From an uncultured Ruminococcus sp. (lineage in GTDB: Bacteria; Bacillota; Clostridia; Lachnospirales; Lachnospiraceae), in NCBI GenBank assembly GCA_904377845.1, contig CAJFGR010000003.1, positions 94,025 through 158,024 on the forward strand: 64,000 bases of DNA, in the 5' to 3' direction. The notes below the pieces were generated by a model. It was not told the origin of the DNA, did not search any database, and worked only from the letters and a program-made list of their open reading frames with translations. The number at the start of each line of letters is the position of its first letter. The first letter of the stretch is position 1. Of the stretch, positions 19,342-29,837 are shown in pieces. The translations under genes were made by a program, and so were the position numbers.

Positions 19342-19545
19342 ATGAGGAGAAGCAGAATGAAACAAAAAGAGAGAGCAAGCTGTGAGACTTGCGCGTTCTA
19401 TATATATGATGAAGAGTACGGTGCATATCTCTGCGATATGAATATGGACGAGGACGATTATGTAAGAATCATGTCTGACCGGTATTATCAATGTCCCTAT
19501 TACAGGAACGGGGATGAGTATGCAGTAGTCAGAAAGCAGATGTAG
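19342..19545 (+). CDS. Small Cys-containing protein, DUF6472-like
   Basis: RASCETCAFYIYDEEYGAYLCDMNMDEDDYVRIMSDRYYQCPYYRNGDEYAVVRKQM. Confidence 0.7.
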   Translation: MRRSRMKQKERASCETCAFYIYDEEYGAYLCDMNMDEDDYVRIMSDRYYQCPYYRNGDEYAVVRKQM

Positions 19546-19606
19546 GATCAGATATGTAGAAATGTAGAGACAATCTGTGGATTGTCAGATGCGGGAGGAA
19601 ATTAAG

Positions 19607-20359
19607 ATGTCAGCTGACACCAGAAAAAAGGCAATATTATTTGATGTGGATGATACATTGTATGATCAGACAGTACCGTTTAAAGAAGCATACAGGGAAT
19701 ATTTCGGCGCAGATCCTGCCGTGCCGGCGGATGTGATTTATCCTGTTACAAGAAAATACAGTGATCAGGTGTACTCCCGGGCGATGGCGGGTCAGATTAC
19801 AATGGAAGATATGTATATTTACAGAGTGCAGAAAGCATTTGAAGAATTCGGTATCAGTATTACGGACGCGCAGGCACTTGAGTTTCAGACGATCTATGCA
19901 GACCGTCAGCGGCATATCCATATGTCGGAGCAGATGGAGGCGATTCTTGATTATTGTAAAGGGAAAGTGGAGCTGGGGATCATCACGAACGGTCCTTCAA
20001 AGCATCAGTGGAATAAGGTGAAAAGCTTACAGGCAGAGAGATGGATTCCGCATGAAAATATAGTTGTGTCCGCGGACGTGGGCGCAGAGAAGCCGGACAG
20101 GAAGATTTTCGAATATGCGGAACGCACTATGGGGCTGGAAGATGCGGAGATCTGGTTTGTCGGGGATTCGTATGAGCTGGATGTGAAGGGTGCGGTGAAT
20201 GCCGGATGGAATACAGTGTGGATGAACAGGAGAAAGCGGAAAGCACCGGAGGGAGCGATGATGGCGGAGCATGAGCACGGAGGCAGAATAGCCGGCGTGG
20301 AGACAGAGGAGGCACTTTTTGGTTTTGTCAGAATGATTCTTGAAGGTGACGCGAGATAA
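19607..20359 (+). CDS. HAD-family hydrolase
   Basis: KAILFDVDDTLYDQ; LGIITNGPSKHQWNKVKSL; GAEKPDRKIFEYA; WFVGDSYELDVKGAVNAGW. Confidence 0.92.
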   Translation: MSADTRKKAILFDVDDTLYDQTVPFKEAYREYFGADPAVPADVIYPVTRKYSDQVYSRAMAGQITMEDMYIYRVQKAFEEFGISITDAQALEFQTIYADRQRHIHMSEQMEAILDYCKGKVELGIITNGPSKHQWNKVKSLQAERWIPHENIVVSADVGAEKPDRKIFEYAERTMGLEDAEIWFVGDSYELDVKGAVNAGWNTVWMNRRKRKAPEGAMMAEHEHGGRIAGVETEEALFGFVRMILEGDAR

Positions 20360-20415
20360 AATTTGCGGTTATAAAAAGAAAAACAGGAGATGGACAACTC
20401 ATCCCGTATTTTTGG

Positions 20416-20459
20416 ACTCACTTTTTGTTAAGGTAAGTATAACAAAAAGTGAGTTTTTC
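20416..20459. terminator. Bidirectional terminator
   Basis: ACTCACTTTTTGTTA...TAACAAAAAGTGAGTTTTT. Confidence 0.8.
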
Positions 20460-20485
20460 CATGCCCGGAATTTGGGGCGGAAAGG

Positions 20486-20854
20486 ATGAGTGTTATGAAA
20501 GAAATCAGTTTGACAATTACGGGAATGAGACATTATTACGGCAGCAGGATAATTCACGTGGGGGATATTCTCCGCTGTAAGAAAGAACCTGAAAACGAGT
20601 ATGACGCGGAGGCAATTCAGGTACTGCTTCCGGTATACGGTAAGATCGGGTATATCGCGAACAGCCCGTATACTGTAGCCAAGGGTACATTAAGTGCCGG
20701 ACGGGCGTATGATCAGGTTAAGAAAAAGTTCTATGTTCGTGTGCTCTATATTTGTACGAATCAGATTATCTGTAAAGTGGAAGAGGGGAAGAAAGAAGAA
20801 CTGGAGAGCAGGATCAGCAGACAGCTTCAGGCAGTCGACGATACTGAGTTTTAA
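20486..20854 (+). CDS. HIRAN-domain protein (stand-alone)
   Basis: LTITGMRHYYGSRIIHVGDILRCKKEPENEYDAEAIQVLLPVYGKIGYIANSPYTVAKGT. Confidence 0.85.
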   Translation: MSVMKEISLTITGMRHYYGSRIIHVGDILRCKKEPENEYDAEAIQVLLPVYGKIGYIANSPYTVAKGTLSAGRAYDQVKKKFYVRVLYICTNQIICKVEEGKKEELESRISRQLQAVDDTEF

Positions 20855-20906
20855 GAACGTGCTGCATATGCTACAATGGTTTTATAAAGTTAAAGGAGAT
20901 TAAGCC

Positions 20907-21899
20907 ATGGTCAAATCATACAGCCAGAAGTTAAGAGTGCTATACGTGATGCAGATTCTGCTGAAATATTCAGATGAGGAACATCCGGTATCCCAGACGG
21001 AAATATCAGAAAGACTTCATGCATACGGTATACAGGCAGATCGCAAAAGTATTTATGATGATATTAAGGTCTTAAATGAGTTCGGGCTGGGGATAGAAAA
21101 CCGCAGGTCAAAGCCATCGGGATTTTATGTGGCAGAGAGAAGTTTTGAACTGCCGGAGCTGAAACTGCTGGTAGATGCGGTTCAGTCATCAAAATTCATT
21201 ACAGCGAAGAAATCAAATGAATTGATCCGAAAGCTGGAAGAACTGGCAAGTGTACACGAGGCGAAGAATCTGCAGAGACAGGTGTATGTGGGAAACCGTA
21301 TCAAGACTATGAACGAAAGTATTTACTATAATGTGGACGAAATTCATCAGGCAATTTCTCAGAACAGGCTGATACGGTTTCATTATTATGAATGGACACC
21401 TGAAAAGGAAATGCATCTGCGCAGGAACGGTAAAGCTTATGAAATCAGTCCGTGGGGCTTGTCGTGGGATGATGAAAATTATTATATGGTCGGTTATGAC
21501 AGCGATGCAGAAATGATAAAACATTTCCGGGTGGATAAAATGCTGGATATAATCATAACGGATCAGCCTAGAAGAGGGAAAGACCGTTTTGAAAAATTCG
21601 ATCTTGCAAATTATGCTAAGAAAGTGTTTGGTATGTTCAGCGGAGAAGAGCGTACTGTGAAGATGCTTTGTGAGAATAATCTGGCAGGTGCTATGATTGA
21701 CCGATTTGGAAGGGATGTTATGATACATCCTTCCGATGAGAGGCATTTTATCGTGAGTGCTGCAGTGAATGTGAGTCCTCAGTTTTTCGGGTGGCTTGTT
21801 GCCTTGGGAAAAGGTGTTGTGATAGAGAGCCCGGAAGATGTGAAAGAGGAGTTTAAGGAATGGATGGGAGAAGTTATGAGAGAGTATGAGAACGTATAA
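20907..21899 (+). CDS. HTH/WYL-domain transcriptional regulator
   Basis: N-terminal HTH (VSQTEISERLHAYGIQADRKSIYDDIKVL), central WYL-type sensor domain (ISPWGLSWDDENYYMVGYD). Confidence 0.9.
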   Translation: MVKSYSQKLRVLYVMQILLKYSDEEHPVSQTEISERLHAYGIQADRKSIYDDIKVLNEFGLGIENRRSKPSGFYVAERSFELPELKLLVDAVQSSKFITAKKSNELIRKLEELASVHEAKNLQRQVYVGNRIKTMNESIYYNVDEIHQAISQNRLIRFHYYEWTPEKEMHLRRNGKAYEISPWGLSWDDENYYMVGYDSDAEMIKHFRVDKMLDIIITDQPRRGKDRFEKFDLANYAKKVFGMFSGEERTVKMLCENNLAGAMIDRFGRDVMIHPSDERHFIVSAAVNVSPQFFGWLVALGKGVVIESPEDVKEEFKEWMGEVMREYENV

Positions 21900-22704
21900 G
21901 TCAAGTGCAGTACGTTTTGATGCTTTAATGTATGGTATTAAACTGGCTTATCTTGCAGGAAAGAAGTATAGAAAAGCCAGAACAGATCTGATGAAGAAGG
22001 TTGACGCAATAGCCGGCGTGGCGAATATTCCGGAAATTATGGTGCAGTCAGAATTAATTAATAAAATTCTTCATACAGACTATCTTGATAATGCCGGGAT
22101 TGTTGAATTTGAAAATATCCGTGAAAGTCTAAGAAGTCTGATGAAGTATATTCCTAAAAGAGTTTTGCGATACGATACAAACTTTGAGGATGATGTTTTA
22201 TCTGTCGAGTGGAAGGAATCAGAATTGGAGAATGATGATCTGAAGAATTATAAGGCAAAAGCAGAATTCTATATTCGTCAGCACCAGGACAATATTGCAA
22301 TTGCAAAATTAAAACATAATAAACCATTATCCCAGACGGACATAGAGTCTCTGGAACAGATACTGTGGAGTGATTTAGGAACAAAAGATGATTATGAAGC
22401 AGAATATGGAAGCAAGCCATTAGGAGAATTTGTCAGGGAGATTGTAGGACTTGATATGAATGCAGCCAAAGAGGCATTTTCGGAATATCTTTATAATACC
22501 GATTTGGACAGCAGTCAGATTTATTTTGTCAATCAAATTGTAGAGTATATTGTACACAATGGCCTGATGAAGGATCTTTCTGTGCTGCAGGAAGCGCCCT
22601 TTACGGATCGGGGAAGTGTTGTTAAGATTTTTACAGATATGAATGTCTGGATGGGGATTAGGAAAGTGATAGATTCGATTAATGAGAATGCGATGGTGGC
22701 ATAA
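21886..22704 (+). pseudogene. C-terminal remnant of type I restriction enzyme HsdR (EcoEI_R_C-like)
   Basis: LINKILHTDYLDNAGIVEFENIRESLRSLMKYIPK...KAEFYIRQHQDNIAIAKLKHNKPLSQTDIESLEQILWSDLGTKDDYEAEYGSKPLGEFVREIVGLD...PFTDRGSVVKIF; no helicase/nuclease part upstream. Confidence 0.85.
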
Positions 22705-22710
22705 GTAAAC

Positions 22711-22986
22711 TTGATATACATTAGGGGAGGAAAAATGGAAACACTGTTGGTAGGTAATATGGTCATGATTTTATTTTGGATTTTTATGACCCTTATTGCG
22801 AATGATGCAGAAAAGTATAAAGTTATTGTTTTGCTATATATCATTACTTATCTTGTCAATATATTAAAATTTGAATACAGAAATTTTGAAAAGATTTATT
22901 TTACAATTACAGGATTAAAAAAGAGCATAACGTTGTGGTTATCGTACGAAGGAGGCCTCCTATGTTTCACAGAAAGAAAAAACTAA
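22711..22986 (+). CDS. Small hypothetical membrane protein
   Basis: ORF 91 aa (or 84 aa from 22735); two hydrophobic segments. Confidence 0.4.
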   Translation: MIYIRGGKMETLLVGNMVMILFWIFMTLIANDAEKYKVIVLLYIITYLVNILKFEYRNFEKIYFTITGLKKSITLWLSYEGGLLCFTERKN

Positions 22987-23183
22987 CCCCATCCAAAACT
23001 TACGACCCCGCCCGCCAGCGTCCTGCCCTCCGCTGCAGCATCTGCACCGGAGAGCAGGTTGCCGGCTTCAAGAATCTTTCTGACGGGAAATTCGAGGAAG
23101 TCATGCTGATCCGGAATGAGTCTGAACTTCAGGATTTTCGTGAACAGTACGGGATTACGGAAAATATCGAAAAAATTTACTGA
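22962..23183 (+). CDS. Small hypothetical protein with CxxC
   Basis: MFHRKKKLTPSKTYDPARQRPALRCSICTGEQVAGFKNLSDGKFEEVMLIRNESELQDF; RBS GGAGG. Confidence 0.6.
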   Translation: MFHRKKKLTPSKTYDPARQRPALRCSICTGEQVAGFKNLSDGKFEEVMLIRNESELQDFREQYGITENIEKIY

Positions 23184-23236
23184 CTACAGACAGGGTTGAC
23201 AACACAGGTAAGACATATGCAACAAAGGAGTTTACT

Positions 23237-26044
23237 ATGAGGGATTATCAGGAACATAACGCGAAGGACATCCGGGACTTGACCATATATACGAAGACTA
23301 TACCGGCGCATCCGGCGGCTTTTGCAGACTTTCCGGCTGCAATCCATCCGGACATCCGTACATATCTGACATCTCATAATATCCCCCGTTTGTATACCCA
23401 TCAGGCAGAGATGTTCGACAAAGCGCAGTCTGGTGAGAATGTGGTGATCACTACCTCAACAGCCAGCGGGAAGACACTGAGCTTCCTGCTCCCGGTGCTG
23501 CAGGCGGTTCTGGACAATCCGCTTACCAGAGCGATATTTGTCTATCCGACGAAAGCGCTTGCGGCGGATCAGTACAGGGCGCTTCAGCCGGTTCTTGAGT
23601 ACTTTGGAGAAGGAAGGATTTCGGCGGGTGTCTATGACGGCGATACGATGCAGGCGGAGCGCAGCCGGATCCGAATGAGCGCGAATATTATTCTGACCAA
23701 CCCGGAGATGCTGAATGCGGCGTTCCTGCCGAATCACAGCAAATACGGGTTTGATTTTATTTTTACGAATCTGAAATATGTCGTGATCGATGAGCTGCAC
23801 AGCTACAGAGGAGCGTTCGGCGCTCATCTGGCGAATATCTTCCGCAGGATGAAACGTGTGTGCGCTTATTACAGCTCGAAACCGCAGTTTCTGTGCAGTT
23901 CGGCTACGATTGCGAACCCGTTGGAACTCTCCGAGCGAATCTGCGGGGAGAAATTTGTGTTGATCGACAGGGACGGATCGGCTTCACCGGAGAAGGAGTA
24001 CCGGATCATACAGCCGCCGGAGATCAAGGGGAAGAACGACAAGATCTATGGCAGGCGGTCCGCGTCGTCTGTCGCGGCAGATCTGATTCCCAGGCTTGTG
24101 GAAGAGGACCGGCATTTTATTGCGTTTGGCAGGAGCCGGAGAAATGTAGAGGTTATCCTAAAGGAATCCCGGGACAAGCTGGATGCGGCTGGATTTTTAA
24201 GCGGGGTAGACAGCGGGAAGATCGCAGGATACCGCGGCGGATACACACCGATGGAGAGGCGGGAAATCGAGCGGAAGATGACGGATGGCGAACTCTCGGG
24301 ACTTGTCTCTACGAACGCGCTGGAGCTGGGCATCGATATCGGCAGTCTGGATTCCACGGTGATCGTCGGCTACCCGGGGACGAGAGCTTCTTTCTGGCAG
24401 CAGAGCGGGCGCGCCGGAAGGAGCAGCGGAAGCGGGGGACGCAGGGCGGACAGCAGTGAAAACTACACTGGAAACTATATTGAAAACAGCAGGGACAAAG
24501 AGACGAAGAAATGTGTCAACTTTCTGATTTTGGAGAATCAGCCTTTTGACCAGTATATTGCCATTGACCCGGAATGGCTGTTCTCGCGGGCAAGTGAAAA
24601 TGCCATTGTAGATCCGGATAACCTGCTGATCGAGCTGGCACACATCCGGGCGGCGGCAGCGGAGATGCCGCTGTCCCTGGATGACGCCGCGCTGTTCCCG
24701 GATCTGGGCGAGGTGATTCCTGTGCTTATGTCTGCGGACGAAGTGAAGAGTCTTGCAGGGAGGTTCGCGTGGGCGGGACCTGCATTTCCGGCAGGAGACT
24801 ACAGCCTGAGAAATATGGACAAGACCCGGTTCAAGCTGATCGTGAAAGACGATGTGGAGTTTGTGGACGGGCGGAGACAGGCGAAAGGGGCCGGCAGAGA
24901 AGTGACGGAGATGGACGAATCCCAGGCGTATCATGAACTGCATCCGGGGGCGGTGTATATGCATGAGGGCGTGCTTTATGAGGTGCTGAAGCTTGATCTG
25001 GTCAGCAGGACGGCGGAGGCGGTTCCGTTTGACGGAAATTATTATACCGTTCCGTCCGGAACAGAAGAGACTCGGATCCTGCAGACATTTCAGGAAGAGG
25101 ACATGGGGCGGACGCAGATCCATTTCGGAGATATTAACGTAAATGAAGTGATTTCCATGTACAAGAAACTGCAGTTCCACAATCACCAGAATCTGGGGTA
25201 TGTGGAACTGACGCAGCCCCTTCAGAAATCGTATGACACGGAGAGTACATGGATTGATATTCCCCGAAATGTAGCGGATGTTTACCGCAGCCTGCTCGTC
25301 CCGAACCATATGGGAGAACTGGTATTGAACGACCATTTTGAAGGGCTGTGTTATGCGGTGAAAAACGCGGCAATGATGACGACCATGACCGAGCGGGATG
25401 ATATCGATGCGGTGATCTCGAATAATGCAATCATACCGGACGCCCGGGAGGAACAGGTAGTCTCCCTTTATATCTATGATAAATATGAGGGAGGCCTGGG
25501 ATATTCAGAAAAGATTTATGAACTGGTGCCGCAGATCATTGACAATGCCATCCGTATGGTGGAGGGCTGTTCCTGTGAGAGCGGCTGCCCGGCCTGCGTG
25601 GGAGATTATAATCTGGACAAGAAGATGGTGCTGTGGGGTCTTAAGAATCTGCTTCAGGAGAGCGAACCGCCGGAGTTTGAAGGAAAGCAGATTGAGGAAT
25701 CACGTCCGTTTATTCAGAAAGGTTTTTCTTTCTATAGACTTCCGCTGGAGTGGAGCGCGTTTTGCGACAGTGTTGTGCGGAACGGGGAGAGCGGAGGCGC
25801 ATTCCTGCGGACGGTGGAGCAGGTCGAAGTGAACGGGCATCGGCTGATCCTGACCGTGGGCAGTTCATTCTATGAGGGATGGCTCATGGATCCTGACAAT
25901 ATGCGGGGACTTGAGAATACAGTCCGGTACCATGCGGTCTGCCCGGCGGATATGCGGATCGAGGTGCGGGTCGCGGAAAATCGGGAGAGAACGGACAAGA
26001 TAAAAGGAAAATTGAGACGCAGATATGAGGATAAACTTTCATGA
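23237..26044 (+). CDS. DEAD/DEAH-box helicase with C-terminal DUF1998 Cys cluster (MrfA/YprA-like)
   Basis: TTSTASGKTLSFLLPVLQ; DELHSYRGAFGAHLANIFRRM; QQSGRAGRSS; CSCESGCPACVGDYN. Confidence 0.9.
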   Translation: MRDYQEHNAKDIRDLTIYTKTIPAHPAAFADFPAAIHPDIRTYLTSHNIPRLYTHQAEMFDKAQSGENVVITTSTASGKTLSFLLPVLQAVLDNPLTRAIFVYPTKALAADQYRALQPVLEYFGEGRISAGVYDGDTMQAERSRIRMSANIILTNPEMLNAAFLPNHSKYGFDFIFTNLKYVVIDELHSYRGAFGAHLANIFRRMKRVCAYYSSKPQFLCSSATIANPLELSERICGEKFVLIDRDGSASPEKEYRIIQPPEIKGKNDKIYGRRSASSVAADLIPRLVEEDRHFIAFGRSRRNVEVILKESRDKLDAAGFLSGVDSGKIAGYRGGYTPMERREIERKMTDGELSGLVSTNALELGIDIGSLDSTVIVGYPGTRASFWQQSGRAGRSSGSGGRRADSSENYTGNYIENSRDKETKKCVNFLILENQPFDQYIAIDPEWLFSRASENAIVDPDNLLIELAHIRAAAAEMPLSLDDAALFPDLGEVIPVLMSADEVKSLAGRFAWAGPAFPAGDYSLRNMDKTRFKLIVKDDVEFVDGRRQAKGAGREVTEMDESQAYHELHPGAVYMHEGVLYEVLKLDLVSRTAEAVPFDGNYYTVPSGTEETRILQTFQEEDMGRTQIHFGDINVNEVISMYKKLQFHNHQNLGYVELTQPLQKSYDTESTWIDIPRNVADVYRSLLVPNHMGELVLNDHFEGLCYAVKNAAMMTTMTERDDIDAVISNNAIIPDAREEQVVSLYIYDKYEGGLGYSEKIYELVPQIIDNAIRMVEGCSCESGCPACVGDYNLDKKMVLWGLKNLLQESEPPEFEGKQIEESRPFIQKGFSFYRLPLEWSAFCDSVVRNGESGGAFLRTVEQVEVNGHRLILTVGSSFYEGWLMDPDNMRGLENTVRYHAVCPADMRIEVRVAENRERTDKIKGKLRRRYEDKLS

Positions 26045-28206
26045 ATGAACAGTTAAATGGGTTTCAGCAGACAGAGGAGTTTCAGAATCTGAACGAATAT
26101 CAGAAGGCAGCGGTTCTCGATGAGAGTCCGGCGTGTGTGGTGAACGCCAATGTGGGCAGCGGGAAGACGACCGTGCTTATCGGGAAGATCATGTACCTGT
26201 ATCTAGATAGAAAGATACCACTTGAGAAAATGGCCGTGCTGACTTTCACAAACAAGGCGGCGGACGAGATCGTGGAACGGCTGCGGAAGATAAAGCCGGA
26301 TATTACGTCGGAGCAGGTGCAGGGCTTCGGGACATTTCACAGTGTGGCTCTCAGGATGCTCAAAAGCAGTCTTCCGGTGGAAAAAGCCGGATGGACGAAA
26401 GAATTTACTGTCATGGATCCGGACGAGGAGACAGATCTGGCGCTGGAACTCATTGCGGAACATGGTCTTAAGGTCAAGTATAAGAACCGACTGAAAAAGC
26501 GGCTGGAGCAGGAGTATCAGAACTGGCTGTCAGGAAAAGAGGAGAGCCGGTACAGGGACGACCTGTTCCGGCTCTATCCGCTTCTGGCAGAAGAAAAAAA
26601 GAAACAGAATAAAATGTCATTTGCCGATTTGCTGAGAGTGAGCACGGATCTGCTGCGGACGGAGATAAGGAAGGAGCAGTCCTGCGAAGAGAACAATAAC
26701 GGAAGAATCCATCCGGCATGGATCCTTGTGGATGAAGTGCAGGACAGCGATGTGCTGCAGCTTGAATTTCTGGAAGCTCTGAGGGGAGAAAGTGCGAAGA
26801 TTTTCGCCGTGGGAGATCCCAATCAGGTCATCTACAGCTGGCGGGGAACGGGCGACAATATGTTCTTCCTGATCAAGCACCGGTTCGGGGCGAAAGAACT
26901 GACGCTTCCGGTAAACTACCGGTCCAATGCGTCCATCCTTACAGCGGCAAACCGCTTTCTGCAGTTCGGAAACAGGATTCAGGGAACGCGGAATGAAGAG
27001 CGCAGGATTGTGGTGCGGAATTATTATGACCCGTTTCAGGAGGCAGAATATCTTGCAGAGAGGATACAGACGCTCCATAGAAACGGAAAGAGTTATGGGG
27101 AGATCGCTGTATTTTACAGGCTGCAGAGCCAGTCCGAGATACTGGAAAAGGTATTTGCCAGACATGGCATTCCGTATGAGCTGTCAGTGAAAAAGACATT
27201 GAAGGATATCCCGGTGCTGAACTGGCTGATAAAGGTGCTGCGGGTGTCAGTCAATCCCTCTGATACACAGATGGCAGCGGCAGTTCTCAAAGACCCGGTG
27301 TACGGCGGGAAAAACCTGTCCTGCCGCATGGAGAGATTCACGGAAGACATCGGAAAACGCCCGGCCGTAACCGCCGGAGAGCTTTTTGCATACTTTGAAC
27401 TGAGGGATGCGCTTCATCCATCGTCCGCCGGATATGCGGAAGACGAGCGTCTTGTAATGGATTTTCTGGAGAAAATGTGTACATCCTGTAATAAGGAGGC
27501 ACAAAGCAGCGGCGGAAACTTTACCGGGGCAGTCCGTGAGTTTGTTAACAGCTCGGCTCTTTACGGGATGAAAACAGATGCAGGCGAAAAGACTCCCGGG
27601 AATATGTCCGCGCATGAAGTGGCAGGGGCAGACACGGACGGAGGAGAACGGACGGCAGCGACGGGCAGAGTGAAGCTGATGACACTTCACGCTTCGAAAG
27701 GTCTGGAGTTTGATACAGTATTTATCATTGGAGTTAATCAGGGACTTATTCCTCTCAGATGTAAGAATTTCGAGCAGGAGGAAGAGGAACGGCGTCTGTT
27801 CTTTGTCGGAATCACACGGGCCGAGAATGATCTGGAACTTTCCTGGTATACAAATCCCGGGGAACGTGGAGTTATAGGAGAACCGGGCCGGTATCTGCGC
27901 ATGATCCCGGAACAGCTTCTGGATTATGGGAATACAGGAAAACAGGAGAGTGTGAGGTCCGGAGCGGGCACGGACGGAGCAGGGAGAAAGAGTGATCTCC
28001 GGCAGCTGCGAAGACAGGTGCAGGATCAGATCCGCCTGAAACGGGAAGCCGCTCAAAAGCCGGAGATCGTCCGGGTGAGACACCGGAAATATGGCGAGGG
28101 CATCTTAGTATCAGAAGATGAAATGATGATGGAGGCCAAGTTTGAAGGATATGGCAGAAAACAGTTCCTAAAGGCTTTTGGTGAGATAGAAATATTACAC
28201 AGCTAA
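26041..28206 (+). CDS. UvrD/PcrA-family ATP-dependent helicase
   Basis: NANVGSGKTTVLIGKI; LVDEVQDSDVLQLEFL; GDPNQVIYSWRGT; LMTLHASKGLEFDTVFIIGVNQGLIP; C-terminal VRHRKYGEGILVSE Tudor-like. Confidence 0.94.
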   Translation: MNEQLNGFQQTEEFQNLNEYQKAAVLDESPACVVNANVGSGKTTVLIGKIMYLYLDRKIPLEKMAVLTFTNKAADEIVERLRKIKPDITSEQVQGFGTFHSVALRMLKSSLPVEKAGWTKEFTVMDPDEETDLALELIAEHGLKVKYKNRLKKRLEQEYQNWLSGKEESRYRDDLFRLYPLLAEEKKKQNKMSFADLLRVSTDLLRTEIRKEQSCEENNNGRIHPAWILVDEVQDSDVLQLEFLEALRGESAKIFAVGDPNQVIYSWRGTGDNMFFLIKHRFGAKELTLPVNYRSNASILTAANRFLQFGNRIQGTRNEERRIVVRNYYDPFQEAEYLAERIQTLHRNGKSYGEIAVFYRLQSQSEILEKVFARHGIPYELSVKKTLKDIPVLNWLIKVLRVSVNPSDTQMAAAVLKDPVYGGKNLSCRMERFTEDIGKRPAVTAGELFAYFELRDALHPSSAGYAEDERLVMDFLEKMCTSCNKEAQSSGGNFTGAVREFVNSSALYGMKTDAGEKTPGNMSAHEVAGADTDGGERTAATGRVKLMTLHASKGLEFDTVFIIGVNQGLIPLRCKNFEQEEEERRLFFVGITRAENDLELSWYTNPGERGVIGEPGRYLRMIPEQLLDYGNTGKQESVRSGAGTDGAGRKSDLRQLRRQVQDQIRLKREAAQKPEIVRVRHRKYGEGILVSEDEMMMEAKFEGYGRKQFLKAFGEIEILHS

Positions 28207-28338
28207 GAAGTCGCAAAGAAATGTTCAAAACAGCATTCTTAAATTGAATCTTCCATATGTCTGTGTTAAGATAGCAGTGCGCAGAGGGCGGGGAAAGATA
28301 TCCGCCCGAATGCAGGGACATATGTTTAGGAGGACATT

Positions 28339-29724
28339 ATGGACAGGAGAGAAAAAAGCTCCAGAAGAGTCAGGCTGAATACAATGCAGATTGTAGCACT
28401 GGGCTTTTTTGGAGTGATTTTTTTGGGCGGCGTAATCCTGTGGCTGCCAATCTGTAATCAGAAACCCATCGAATTCATCGATGCGCTGTTTACATCTGTG
28501 ACGTCGGTCTGCGTGACCGGACTTGTTACTGTTATTCCTGCGGAACAGTACACATTGTTCGGGCAGGTTGTGGTGATGATCCTTATCCAGATCGGAGGTC
28601 TGGGAGTGATCGCGTGTATGGCTCTGTTTTTCCTTCTGCTTGGGAAAAAGATATCAATGAAAGGAAGGATTCTGATCCAGGAGGCATACGGGCTCGATAC
28701 TCTGTCCGGGCTGGTAAAGTTCATTATCCGTATTGTACGCGGGACATTTATTGTAGAAGGAATCGGGGCAGTGCTCTTTTCCTTTAAGTTCGTGCCGGAG
28801 TTCGGACTGGCAAAGGGAATATGGTACGGCGTTTTCCATTCAATCTCGGGATTCTGTAACGCAGGAATTGATATTATAGGGGACAGCAGTTTTATGAGAT
28901 ATGTAGACTCGCCGCTGGTGAGCCTGACTACAATGTTCCTGATTGTGATGGGCGGTCTCGGATTCCCGGTATGGCACGATATCTTTGTGACGGCAAAGAA
29001 AGGCGCAGGGGAAAAAGGCGCGAGAAGGCGAATCTTTACAAGGCTTGGACTGCAGAGCAAGATCGTGCTTACGATAACCGCTTTTCTGATCATTTTCGGT
29101 ACAGTGGGATATTTCCTGCTGGAGTTCAACAATCCGGAGACCATGAAAGATTTAAGCATCCCGGAGAAGGTACTGGCTTCCGCGTTCCAGTCGGTGACAA
29201 CACGTACCGCAGGCTTCGCATCGGTATCGCAGTCGGGACTTACGGAGAGTTCAAGGCTTCTGGGATGTATACTGATGTTCATCGGAGGTTCTCCGGCAGG
29301 TACGGCGGGCGGTATCAAAACCACGACATTTGCCATGCTGATCCTGACAATTATTTCTGTTCTGAGAGGTCATAAAGATACAGAGTGTTTCGGCAGGAGA
29401 GTCGATATGGACAGTGTGCGCTCTGCACTTACGATCACAGTGATCACATTTACGTGCTGGCTTGCGGCTGTGGCCGCAATGTCGATCTTTGACCCGCAGA
29501 CAGAGTTTCTGAACCTGATGTACGAGGCGTCTTCTGCTATCGGAACAGTCGGACTTTCAGCTGATCTGACGCCTCATCTGACACGTGCAAGCCACGTGGT
29601 ACTGATGCTTTTAATGTATATCGGAAGAATCGGCCCTCTTACGATGGCGCTTGTATTTGCAGGAAAGTCAAATAAAAGTGATAAATTCAGGGAACTGCCT
29701 GAGAAGAAGATTATGCTTGGATAA
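28339..29724 (+). CDS. ktrB: TrkH/KtrB-family potassium channel subunit
   Basis: FTSVTSVCVTGLVTVIPAEQYT; HSISGFCNAGIDI; SVTTRTAGFASV; IGGSPAGTAGGIKTTTFA; GTVGLSADLTPHL. Confidence 0.93.
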   Translation: MDRREKSSRRVRLNTMQIVALGFFGVIFLGGVILWLPICNQKPIEFIDALFTSVTSVCVTGLVTVIPAEQYTLFGQVVVMILIQIGGLGVIACMALFFLLLGKKISMKGRILIQEAYGLDTLSGLVKFIIRIVRGTFIVEGIGAVLFSFKFVPEFGLAKGIWYGVFHSISGFCNAGIDIIGDSSFMRYVDSPLVSLTTMFLIVMGGLGFPVWHDIFVTAKKGAGEKGARRRIFTRLGLQSKIVLTITAFLIIFGTVGYFLLEFNNPETMKDLSIPEKVLASAFQSVTTRTAGFASVSQSGLTESSRLLGCILMFIGGSPAGTAGGIKTTTFAMLILTIISVLRGHKDTECFGRRVDMDSVRSALTITVITFTCWLAAVAAMSIFDPQTEFLNLMYEASSAIGTVGLSADLTPHLTRASHVVLMLLMYIGRIGPLTMALVFAGKSNKSDKFRELPEKKIMLG

Positions 29725-29837
29725 TATTTATCGCTTATAGAATATAAACGGAACGATCCGCGGCATCATAGCCGGGGTATAACCCTCAAGCTCAATGGAT
29801 GCTGTAATAAAAATATTTCAGACAGGAGAGTAAGAAA

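Noticed and set aside
24197-25336. 379-aa minus-strand ORF opposite the DUF1998 helicase
   Set aside because: Antisense to a well-supported helicase; no domain signal
28458-29336. 292-aa minus-strand ORF opposite ktrB
   Set aside because: Shadow ORF of ktrB; composition is antisense-like
29725-29837. Possible riboswitch upstream of ktrA
   Set aside because: Short GC-rich segment with no recognisable ydaO/c-di-AMP motif; cannot support it without a covariance search
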